Notes under the pieces: model-generated
Told to the model about the DNA's origin: nothing
The model's database searches: none
Seen by the model: the letters and a program-made list of their open reading frames with translations, nothing else
In this document: one piece after another, positions 43,527 through 51,293 of the stretch
How positions within the stretch are numbered: the first letter of the stretch is position 1
Layout of the letters: each line of letters starts with the position of its first letter
Assembly (NCBI RefSeq): GCF_013299185.1
Contig: NZ_JAAFKG010000020.1
Location: 1 to 64,000, forward strand
Direction of reading: 5' to 3'
Length of the DNA stretch: 64,000 nucleotides
Source: Microcoleus sp. bin48.metabat.b7b8b9.023
GTDB lineage: Bacteria > Cyanobacteriota > Cyanobacteriia > Cyanobacteriales > Microcoleaceae
Made by a program: the position numbers and the translations under genes

Positions 43527-43754
43527 CTTCGGTGCTTATTCACTCAATATTCTGTAGAATAATCCCTTTCGGTATCTTCTGGATAATGGTTGCCCATAAA
43601 TTCTTAATAAAAATTTATTTTACATTTTGGTGATAGTTGTGCTATGGTTTTAAATCGGTGGTCGAAAAGGGCTAGTCACAAGTTAAATGTCAGGAACCTC
43701 AGCCTGTGAATCTTTAACTCGTAACGCAAAAAATCCCAGAGATTGTCAGAAAGA

Positions 43755-43838
43755 GCGGATGTGGCGGAATTGGTATACGCGCACGCTTGAGGTGCGTGTG
43801 GCATTATGTCCTTGCGAGTTCGAGTCTCGCCATCCGCA
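43755..43838 (+). tRNA. trnL: tRNA-Leu(GAG)
   Basis: An 84-nt class II tRNA. The acceptor stem is GCGGATG/CATCCGC with discriminator A. The anticodon arm is CACGC-TTGAGGT-GCGTG, giving anticodon GAG (reads CUC). There is a long variable arm and a T-loop TTCGAGT. CCA is not encoded. An R2 palindrome begins 79 bp after it. Confidence 0.95.
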
Positions 43839-43916
43839 TTGAATATATGAAACAACTGCTGGCAGTTTTGACTGTTGGCAGTTGTTTTATATTGAGTATC
43901 GTCGGGTGAGTGGCGA

Positions 43917-43979
43917 GAAACCGGGTTTTTGGCAGAGACTTGGTGACAACTCCCAGATTTGGGAAAAAACCCGGTTTCT
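43917..43979. repeat. R2 palindrome, 63 bp
   Basis: Arms GAAACCGGGTTTTT and AAAAACCCGGTTTC, with core GACTTGGTGACAACTCCCAG shared with the copies at 44670 and 44753. Confidence 0.85.
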
Positions 43980-44073
43980 GAGATTTAGTTGCTATACTGT
44001 AGACACTATGTATATACATCCTTAAACAAGGGTGAAGTCCTGAGAATAATATTACTAGCTAGAGGATTGGACT

Positions 44074-44316
44074 ATGGTTGGGACGATCGCAAAGTGGGGA
44101 AACAGTCTTGCTGTTCGGATTCCACAGCATTTAGCTAAAGAGATTAACTTAGTGGAAGGTTCCCAAGTGCAGCTTGTCTTGATAGATGGTAGGCTGACGA
44201 TCGAACCGATAACTCGTCGGCGGTATTCGCTTGAGGAGTTGATTGAGGCGATTACTCCAGAAAATCTTCATACTGAGATTGATAGTGGAGTTGCTGTGGG
44301 GAATGAAGTTTGGTGA
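44074..44316 (+). CDS. mazE: MazE-type antitoxin (AbrB/SpoVT-like swapped-hairpin)
   Basis: An 80-residue protein with the antitoxin DNA-binding fold. KWGNSLAVRIPQHLAKEINLVEGSQVQLVLIDGRLTIEP (~7-45) is the swapped-hairpin beta-barrel. The tail (SLEELIEAITPENLHTEID, ~50-70) should bind and block the toxin. It overlaps the toxin gene by a few bases, so they are co-translated. Autorepression by the MazE-MazF complex is usual for the family. Confidence 0.92.
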   Translation: MVGTIAKWGNSLAVRIPQHLAKEINLVEGSQVQLVLIDGRLTIEPITRRRYSLEELIEAITPENLHTEIDSGVAVGNEVW

Positions 44317-44657
44317 CACAATCAAATCCCTACATTCCGAGTCGAGGCGATATTGTTTATTTAGACTTTGACCCCACTAAGGGACACGAACAAAAAGGAC
44401 TTAGACCTGGTTTTGTGCTGTCGCCTCGTGCTTATAATCAGAAAAGTTCTTTAGCTTTATTTATGCCTATTACCAAGCAACAAAAAGGGTATCCTTTTGA
44501 AGTTGCTTTACCAATTGGATTAAAAGTTCAGGGAGTGATTCTTGCAGATCAAATCAAGTGTCTAGACTGGAAAGTTCGCGGTGTTCGATTCGTTGAGTCT
44601 GTATCTGAAGATGTGATTGAGGAGGTACAAACCAAAATTGAGCCATTGTTATTCTAA
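44310..44657 (+). CDS. mazF: MazF/PemK-type toxin endoribonuclease
   Basis: A 115-residue (from TTG 44310) or 114-residue (from GTG 44313) PemK/MazF-fold protein. It has the N-terminal motif RGDIVYLDFDPTKGHEQKGLRPGFVLSPRAYN (~12-44), where the Arg and Thr/Ser contribute to catalysis. FMPITKQQKGYPFEV and GVILADQIKCLDWKVRGVRFV follow. It cuts single-stranded mRNA at short sites when MazE is degraded. It is complete, with no missing segments. Confidence 0.92.
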   Translation: MVTQSNPYIPSRGDIVYLDFDPTKGHEQKGLRPGFVLSPRAYNQKSSLALFMPITKQQKGYPFEVALPIGLKVQGVILADQIKCLDWKVRGVRFVESVSEDVIEEVQTKIEPLLF

Positions 44658-44669
44658 AAGTGGTGGCGA

Positions 44670-44815
44670 GAAACCGGGTTTTTGCGACAGACTTGGTGAC
44701 AACTCCTAGATTTAGGAAAAAACCGGGTTTCTGAGATTTGGGTGGGTGGCGAGAAACCGGGTTTTTGCGACAGACTTGGCGACAACTCCCAGCTTTCGGA
44801 AAAAACCCGGTTTCT
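44670..44815. repeat. Two R2 palindromes (44670-44732 and 44753-44815)
   Basis: Two 63-bp copies in direct order separated by 20 bp, between mazF and the CHAT cassette (convergent). The shared core is CGACAGACTTGG.GACAACTC. Confidence 0.85.
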
Positions 44816-44843
44816 GTGGTTTTGATGCGCCCACAAATATCAA

Positions 44844-46337
44844 TTAAGAGGGAGGTAGACTTTCGCGACTAGATGAAATTGCCTCCACAGGTGATGATTT
44901 ACTCTGGAGGTGGCGTTTAGTGAAAAACCAAGCCAACCATCCCAAGCCACCACCGCATAAACAACTAACTACAACCGCAATAACGAAGGGATGAGGCGGT
45001 AACACAGGATGTTGAGGAGAGGGAAAATCCCAAGGTTTTTCGATTAAGGGGTAGCCGGCGGCTAAGATTCCCGCAAAGCCGACTCCGACGCCGATACCGG
45101 TACCGACTGCTTGAATCGTATTTTCTAATTCTCGATCGCGATTCTTCTCATTTATCTCCTTATCCTGTAAAGTTATCTGTGATTGGCGATCGAACTTGGC
45201 TTGTTCTATTGCCACTAAACCCCGCAATGTATCGATCAATTCGCCGCTCAAATCTTTACCGGGCTTGATATAACTGAGGTAGGTTTCTATTTGGTCGAGA
45301 TAGCGCTTGCAGGTAGTTTCGCCAAACTCTTGCCAAGTGGGAATATCGCCCGGTTGCCAGAATTTTTGCAAGTAAGTTTGATAGTTGCGCTGATTGGTTT
45401 CGATCGTGGTATAATGAGCTTGCAAATTTCTGAGTTGCCGTTGATACTGCATGGATAGTTCGGGCATTGATTCCAGAATTTTTTGCAGTTTTTCTAATGG
45501 CTCATCTTGCTTGAATTCTTTAATCTTTGCTTCGAGTTCGCTGTAAACTTTTCTGGCTTGACTGTAACTTGCTTGCGCTTGTTGGTAGGCATATTCTATT
45601 TTGTGGCGCGTTCCAAGTGACCTAAATAAAAAGTCGTAAATTACTGATGAGACATCTGGAGATATCGATCGATTGTCGATCCAAACTAAAATCCGATATA
45701 GTTTATTGGGTCGATCGTCCTGGTAGAGTTCGTATTCAAATAAAGGAACTTCGAGCAATTTACCTTCACCGACTAATCTGGGTGTAAAGTTAGTTTTTTT
45801 CAGAAGATTCGCGACCAATTCATCGGCTACGGATTGACATTTTGGCTCGTCTATGTTTGTTTCGCCGTAAAGCCAGATGGTTTCACCGAGAGTGTTTTCC
45901 GAAAAATCTAAAAACAGGCTGCTAGGTTCAAATAAATCGATGTCTGCGGCTGCGATATCTCGATCGCACTCTGCGGGAGATAAGGTGAGATCGAAAGCGT
46001 AGGTATCGTTTAATATAAATGCTTGCAAATTCCCGCTAATTGCTAATCCATTTTGGTTAATGGCAGCAAGTTCTATCGGTTTTTGGTCTTTGGTTAGGTA
46101 CCATCGATCGATTAAATTTAAGGCTTTTGTCTGATGTTTGAAAACCTGTGATTCTTCATCGAACTCATAGCAAACTAATTGAGATTTCACATCTTTTAGT
46201 TCAGTGAAAGGCAGTTTATCACCGATCTTAATCAGATTTTCCCAAATTAAATCGGCTTTAGGTGAAAGTCGATCGAGAGGTTCAGCTAAAGTCTGATTGA
46301 GATGGAAAAAACACGCACTGATACTAAAGTTTTTCAT
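44844..46337 (-). CDS. CHAT-associated partner with coiled-coil and two C-terminal membrane helices
   Basis: A 497-residue protein I cannot assign to a named family with certainty. The N-terminal ~235 residues are soluble and start KNFSISACFFHLNQTLAE; they include NTLGETIWLYGE and end near LYRILVWIDNRS. A coiled-coil runs from ~250 to ~320 (QAQASYSQARKVYSELEAKI). A helical region rich in Gln/Lys/Glu reaches ~405. Two hydrophobic helices follow at ~410-430 and ~447-472, with an ~18-residue Pro-rich loop. It overlaps the CHAT gene by 4 bp (ATGA). The layout recalls CHAT/TPR-coupled conflict (CATRA-type) partners, which is my inference. Confidence 0.7.
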   Translation of the reverse strand: MKNFSISACFFHLNQTLAEPLDRLSPKADLIWENLIKIGDKLPFTELKDVKSQLVCYEFDEESQVFKHQTKALNLIDRWYLTKDQKPIELAAINQNGLAISGNLQAFILNDTYAFDLTLSPAECDRDIAAADIDLFEPSSLFLDFSENTLGETIWLYGETNIDEPKCQSVADELVANLLKKTNFTPRLVGEGKLLEVPLFEYELYQDDRPNKLYRILVWIDNRSISPDVSSVIYDFLFRSLGTRHKIEYAYQQAQASYSQARKVYSELEAKIKEFKQDEPLEKLQKILESMPELSMQYQRQLRNLQAHYTTIETNQRNYQTYLQKFWQPGDIPTWQEFGETTCKRYLDQIETYLSYIKPGKDLSGELIDTLRGLVAIEQAKFDRQSQITLQDKEINEKNRDRELENTIQAVGTGIGVGVGFAGILAAGYPLIEKPWDFPSPQHPVLPPHPFVIAVVVSCLCGGGLGWLAWFFTKRHLQSKSSPVEAISSSRESLPPS

Positions 46338-49300
46338 AGAGAAGACGGCGGAGCTTGCTTTGGTTCGGGAGGTTTTTCCGCAGCTACGGTAAGATTTTCT
46401 ATGATGTCTTTTAAGATTTGAATTCGTTGTTCCGGTGTGGTAGTCGATCGGCCTTTGTTGGGTAATTTATCTGTAGGATATCTCATCAATTCAGCTAGGT
46501 AGGGAATCTGGACTTCTGGCTTATCTTGCAGCCAATTTTCAATAATTTCGACATTTTTTTCATCACTGTCCGTTAGTTCGGCTTTGAGAGAAATTAGGGC
46601 ATCTCTCAAGTTAACAAATAAATCTGATTGAATTAATCGCTGGAATATTTCTAGTTTGTCGCCGCTATTACTCATGTTTTGCTCTCCTTTACCCACCGCA
46701 CAGAAGCCAGCCCAATAATATGGGTTTTGATAAATTTTAGCACAAACTCTTTGAGTTTCTGCGTCTTTTTTCAGCAAGTATTGTAAAATTAGTCGCCATT
46801 TTTTGTCTAGGAGGTGACATTGGTTTGTCCAGTCGAGGAAGCCTTGGATGTCGGTGTCTCGCATCCAGATTTGGGCTTGGTTTAATGCTAGGGCGAATTT
46901 ACCGGGTTGGTGGTAGAGGTTTTCGTAGGTTTTGATCAGTAAAATTGCTGTAGAAATGGGATTGACTGACCACAAACTGATGTATAAACTGGGACAGCCC
47001 GCGAGGAGGAAACCGCTGGTGAGGCTGATGTATTCGTCGGTGTTGTCGAGTTGGACTTGTCCGGTTTCGCAGGCGGAAAGGGTGACGAGGCTGCATTCAC
47101 TGAGGTTGAAATAGCAGATGATTTCTTGTAGGGTGAGAGTACCGTCGGCTAGTTCTAAACCAGATTGTAGTGGATCGTTGCGATCGAAGGAACCGTGACA
47201 GGAAAAGAACAGATGATGGCTGTCTGCAGCTTTTTCGGCTATTTCTAATTTTAACTCTGATGGTTCGCCTTTTTTGGCATTTCCTTTAGCTAAAATTTCT
47301 GAGTTGAGGAAGATATTTTTGATGGTTTCTACTTCCATTTCGGCAGCTAATAAGTTATCTGTGGGGTTTTGAATGGCGAATAACTTATCGAATTTACCGC
47401 GTTCGTATTTTTGGACTTGGTGGAGAATTTGGCAACTAGGGGCGTAGGAAACTCCACCGGGAAAGGCATCTATTAAATATTTGGCGGTGTTGTTGGTAAG
47501 TGGGAGGGCGTGGAGAGGGAGGAGGTGGAGGTAGCGGTGGGGAATTAGGATTAGTTTATCGCAGGTTTTAGGAATCGCATTGACTATCTCATCGATGTGG
47601 AGGATTTGGGCTAGGTTAGGTAGTTTTGTTTCTAGGCTATTTTGCCATTGTTGACGGTTGCTGTCATAATCTCCTAAATATTCATTTCCCCAATCAATTA
47701 GTTTTTCTAAATCTGACTTATCAAATGAAAAAAGTTGTAGTTCTGAATCGTCATTAGTGATGATGAACGCACAAAAACTATCGATCAAAATGTACCATTC
47801 TACAATTGCTGTTTTTTCATCGGCTAATTGCTTGATTTCACCAAACTTCAGAGGTGTATAGGGATATTTTGCAGCTAAATCTTGGCGAAGTTGGTTGATG
47901 GTGTCGTAATTTTTGACTTCAGCTTGTTTTAAACGTTGATTTTCTTCGGCAATTCTCAGCCTTAACTGCTGCAACTCTCGGCGTAATGCGTCGGGTATTT
48001 CACCTTTGGGATACAAATCTTTCACCGATAGCAACTCTATTAAGTTTTGCCCCTTGGAACGATCGGCATATTCCACAGCTTCATTGTAGCGTTGCAGTTG
48101 AATGCAAACTTCTACCATGTTCAGATAGAGTTGGTTCCATTCTTCTGCTAATTTCTGTTTGCTCTCATCTCCCGAATAAATTTCACCTCGGAGAAAATTT
48201 ATGTGATCGATGGCATCAGCAAAAGTATTGTAAGCTAGCTGCAAGTTAGGAAGTTTGTGATAGGCAATCCCTAAATTAAACAATGTTCCAGCATGGTTTT
48301 CTGGAAAGGCATTGCGGGTGTAGACTTCTAATCCCGCAGCGAAAAATGCGATCGCCATTTCAATATTCTTTGCTTTCTCTCCCCTGATTCTGTTCGAGTA
48401 GGTAAGTCCCAGATTATTTTGCGTCATTGCCCAATTTTGGGGAAAGGTATCGAGGGTGTAGACTTCTAATGTCTCAATGTAAAAGGAGATGGCGCTTTCG
48501 ATATTCTGTGCTTTCTCTCCCCGGATTCTGTCATAGTAGGCAGTTGCCAGATTATTTTGCGTCATTGCCCAATCTTGCGGAAAGGCATCGCTGGTGTAGA
48601 TTTCTAATGCAGCATTGAAAGATGCGATCGCCATTTCAATATTCTCCACTTTCTCTTCTCTGATTCTGTTGGAGTAGGCAATTCCGAGATTATTTTGCGT
48701 CTCTGCCCATTTTTCTGGAAAGGCTTCGCGGGTGCGGACGGATAATGCGGCATTGTACAATGAGATCGCCTCTTCAATATTTTTTGCTTTCTCTTCCCTA
48801 ATTCTGTTCGAGTAGGCATTTGCCAGATTATTTTGCGTCCCTGCCCAATCTTGGGGGAAAGCATCGCAGGTGTAGACGAATAATGCAGCAGTGTAAGATG
48901 CGATCGCCATTTCAATATTCTCTGCTTTTTCTCCTCTGATTCTGTCATAGTAAGCAGCAGCCAGATTATTTTGTGTCATCGCCCAATCTTCGGGAAAGGC
49001 ATCGGCTGTGTAGATTTCTAATGCAGCATTGAAAGATGCGATCGCCATTTCAATATTCTCTGCTTTCTCTCCCCTGATTCTGTTCGAGTAGGCAAGTCCC
49101 AGATTATTTTGCGTCCCTGCCCATTTTTCTGGAAAAGCCTCGCGTGTATAAACTTCTAATACAGTATTGAAAGATGCGATCGCCCCTTCGATATTCTCTG
49201 CTTTGTCTCCCTTGATTCTGTTCGAGTAAGCATTTGCCAGATTATTTTGCGTCTCTGCCCATTTTTCTGGAAAGGCTTCGCGGGTGCGGACGGATAATGC

Positions 49301-49978
49301 GGCAGTATAAGAGGAGATTGCGCTTTCGATATTCTGTGCTTTCTCTCCTCTGATTCTGTCAGAGTAAGCAACTGCCAGATTATTTTGCATCCCTGCCCAA
49401 TCTTCGCTTCCCGGTTCCCGATGATTTAAAACTATTTCATAACCAGTAATTGCAATTTCAATATTATTCGATCTACTTCCCAGCGGAAAGTTACTAATAT
49501 CAATACTCAAATTTCCAATGGTGGCGACAATTGACTCAATCGCTTCTGGATGTTCGGCAATTAACTTCTGGGCGACTTGCTGTAAAGTCTCGGCAAAACA
49601 GTGATTGAGGAGATGTTGTCGCCCGATCAGCATCGGGTAAATTACTTTTATATCGCTATTGCTATCTTGTTCTGCTTGCAATAATTCTCTGATAAAATTT
49701 GCATATTCTTGGGGTTTTTCAACTTCAGAATTATCGCTATCTCCGTCATCGTTCATTCCCAAGAAATTAGCTATTTGACTTGCCGTTTCTAATAAAAAAG
49801 TAGCCGCATTTTCTTGATTATTTTCCGACAATTGGGCTGCAACAACCAGCATCATTTGCACTAACTCAGCATCCACCAATTCCGAGTTTGCATTCAAGAT
49901 TTGATTTTCTTCACCGTTAGGGCAATTCAGCAGGGTGTGAATTAATTGGAGGTAGGCTCGATCGCGGGTTTCGTCCAT
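46334..49978 (-). CDS. TPR-CHAT protease (caspase-like, with repeated TPR units)
   Basis: A 1,214-residue protein. The N-terminal ~185 residues are an unknown helical domain. Eight almost identical 46-residue TPR units lie at ~188-555 (pattern AFPEKWAxTQNNLxxAYxxRIRGEKAENIE), followed by 1-2 diverged TPRs and a helical linker (~620-720). A CHAT caspase-like domain (~760-1105) carries catalytic His in FFSCHGSFD (~925) and Cys in LVTLSACETG (~969). A ~105-residue C-terminal helical extension starts near MSNSGDKLEIFQRL. Both catalytic residues are present. It is first in a two-gene operon with the membrane partner. Confidence 0.88.
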   Translation of the reverse strand: MDETRDRAYLQLIHTLLNCPNGEENQILNANSELVDAELVQMMLVVAAQLSENNQENAATFLLETASQIANFLGMNDDGDSDNSEVEKPQEYANFIRELLQAEQDSNSDIKVIYPMLIGRQHLLNHCFAETLQQVAQKLIAEHPEAIESIVATIGNLSIDISNFPLGSRSNNIEIAITGYEIVLNHREPGSEDWAGMQNNLAVAYSDRIRGEKAQNIESAISSYTAALSVRTREAFPEKWAETQNNLANAYSNRIKGDKAENIEGAIASFNTVLEVYTREAFPEKWAGTQNNLGLAYSNRIRGEKAENIEMAIASFNAALEIYTADAFPEDWAMTQNNLAAAYYDRIRGEKAENIEMAIASYTAALFVYTCDAFPQDWAGTQNNLANAYSNRIREEKAKNIEEAISLYNAALSVRTREAFPEKWAETQNNLGIAYSNRIREEKVENIEMAIASFNAALEIYTSDAFPQDWAMTQNNLATAYYDRIRGEKAQNIESAISFYIETLEVYTLDTFPQNWAMTQNNLGLTYSNRIRGEKAKNIEMAIAFFAAGLEVYTRNAFPENHAGTLFNLGIAYHKLPNLQLAYNTFADAIDHINFLRGEIYSGDESKQKLAEEWNQLYLNMVEVCIQLQRYNEAVEYADRSKGQNLIELLSVKDLYPKGEIPDALRRELQQLRLRIAEENQRLKQAEVKNYDTINQLRQDLAAKYPYTPLKFGEIKQLADEKTAIVEWYILIDSFCAFIITNDDSELQLFSFDKSDLEKLIDWGNEYLGDYDSNRQQWQNSLETKLPNLAQILHIDEIVNAIPKTCDKLILIPHRYLHLLPLHALPLTNNTAKYLIDAFPGGVSYAPSCQILHQVQKYERGKFDKLFAIQNPTDNLLAAEMEVETIKNIFLNSEILAKGNAKKGEPSELKLEIAEKAADSHHLFFSCHGSFDRNDPLQSGLELADGTLTLQEIICYFNLSECSLVTLSACETGQVQLDNTDEYISLTSGFLLAGCPSLYISLWSVNPISTAILLIKTYENLYHQPGKFALALNQAQIWMRDTDIQGFLDWTNQCHLLDKKWRLILQYLLKKDAETQRVCAKIYQNPYYWAGFCAVGKGEQNMSNSGDKLEIFQRLIQSDLFVNLRDALISLKAELTDSDEKNVEIIENWLQDKPEVQIPYLAELMRYPTDKLPNKGRSTTTPEQRIQILKDIIENLTVAAEKPPEPKQAPPSSL
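48314..49417 (-). repeat. Eight 138-bp in-frame TPR-coding repeats
   Basis: Each 46-codon unit encodes a variant of WAETQNNLANAYSNRIRGEK. Units differ by a handful of residues only. Similarity at the DNA level is visible in recurring stretches such as GATTATTTTGCGTC and GCGATCGCC. Confidence 0.88.
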
Positions 49979-50033
49979 TGTGGGGAGTTGTCAATAACAC
50001 CGATGTTTATTTTATCATGATTTTACGATATTT

Positions 50034-50227
50034 TGTAGGGGCGGGTTCACCAACAATATCTAACAATTACCAACCATCTAGATAAACCCGCCCCCACACC
50101 ACCGATAACCCACGTCAACCTGAAATTTGCATCGCATCGCAAAAACCGGATGATTGTTGGTTGGGTTGGGGCGGGTTTTTGAGATTGTTTGTTTCAGGCG
50201 ATTATGGTTGGTGAACCCGCCCCTACA
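50034..50227. mobile_element. MITE-like element R6 with perfect 21-bp terminal inverted repeats
   Basis: Ends at 50034-50054 and 50207-50227 are exact complements (TGTAGGGGCGGGTTCACC... type). A second nested pair of AAACCCGCCCCC/GGGGCGGGTTT arms lies inside. ~194 bp, no coding capacity. Confidence 0.8.
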
Positions 50228-50341
50228 GCGAATGATTTTGAAGGAGATTTTTTGACGGCGATCGAAATATTCGATCGCGCGCGGTAGGAATATAAGCGCT
50301 GATTTCATACCTCTTAAGGATTAACTGAACCGTATCAATTT

Positions 50342-51016
50342 CTACCCAATCCCGTACAAGTAATCGAAATTACCGTCTCCCACAGAGTTTCTAAGGGTAT
50401 TGATGATTTTCTTTGTGTCATCGTAGGGCCCCTCAATATAATAAGGTTTTCCATCGCGACCGAATTTCAAGCTAATTTCGCTGGTTGGTTCTCCTAAATG
50501 AGCCTTCGACTCCTCGAAATCGCGATGCGGTTTAAAGCCTAATTTTTGGGCATAGGCGATCGCGCCCCAAACCAAAGCTTGTGCTTGCTCTAAACTAATC
50601 TCTTCGTATCCCACAAACGGCGAGTAAGAATTCTCGATGAGATTTTTATATTGGCTATCGTTGCAGTTACGCGGCGGCATGGCATCCTTCACTCCCAAAC
50701 ACCAGTAGTCGATCAAATAAGTGGCTGCAACAAAACGATTGTATCCCTTGGAACGAGTAACCATCACTAAACCCAAACCGCCCGCTTCATTTGTTTCATT
50801 TCGCAACAAGACATTGGCAAAATTTACATCCACGAGACATTGAGCAACGGGCAATAAATCTCCTTTTTCGGCGCTAGCGAGGGCTGTTTGTTCTGCCTGG
50901 GATATCAGGAAGGTACTGACTTCGGATACTTTCAATCCTAACTTTCGGGCGATTTGTTTGGGCGTTAATTGGCGATCGCGCAGGCTGAGAATTTCTTGTT
51001 CTTGTTCGGGTTGCAT
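50342..51016 (-). CDS. Hypothetical protein with N-terminal helix-turn-helix, 224 aa
   Basis: Residues ~1-40 look like a homeodomain-type HTH (ILSLRDRQLTPKQIARKLGLKVSEVSTFL). The rest is a mixed domain containing ANVLLRNETNEAGGLGLVMVTRSKGYNRFVAATYLIDYWCLGVKDAMPP (~69-117). It continues with LEQAQALVWGAIAYAQKLGFKPHRDFEESKAHLG (~140-175) and ISLKFGRDGKPYYIEGPYDD. I do not recognise a named family for the second domain. It is upstream of the CHAT operon on the same strand with a 363-bp gap holding a MITE, so a shared transcript is unlikely. A regulatory role for the cassette is only a possibility. Confidence 0.68.
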   Translation of the reverse strand: MQPEQEQEILSLRDRQLTPKQIARKLGLKVSEVSTFLISQAEQTALASAEKGDLLPVAQCLVDVNFANVLLRNETNEAGGLGLVMVTRSKGYNRFVAATYLIDYWCLGVKDAMPPRNCNDSQYKNLIENSYSPFVGYEEISLEQAQALVWGAIAYAQKLGFKPHRDFEESKAHLGEPTSEISLKFGRDGKPYYIEGPYDDTKKIINTLRNSVGDGNFDYLYGIG

Positions 51017-51114
51017 GGTTTGTCTACTCCCGTCAGGGCTGGGTTTGATCTGAGCGGATTATTGTAGCGCGATCGCGCACGAAAGTACAGATTGACTTTT
51101 GTGACGAGGGTTGA

Positions 51115-51260
51115 GAAACCGGGTTTTTGCGACCAACTTCGTAACATTGCAAATATTCAGGAAAAAACCCGGTTTCTGAGATGGTGCGCGGGTGGCGAGA
51201 AACCGGGTTTTTTTGAGATTATTCGTTATTATCGATAAAAATCGTAAAAACCCGGTTTCT
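51115..51260. repeat. Two R2 palindromes (51115-51177 and 51199-51260) plus an R1 half
   Basis: 63- and 62-bp copies in direct order. An R1 half unit (GGACTGAAGTCCTCACTACG) follows at 51270-51293, touching the ubiH stop. Confidence 0.85.
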
Positions 51261-51293
51261 TGGATTGGAAGGACTGAAGTCCTCACTACGAAC

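Noticed and set aside
44010-44074. Considered an att site or recombination scar next to tRNA-Leu
   Set aside because: No repeated tRNA 3' end or integrase was found.
48604-48948. Off-frame repeats in the TPR region (MTESEEKKQRILKWRS)
   Set aside because: They are the alternative frame of the same 138-bp repeats; the main frame covers them completely.
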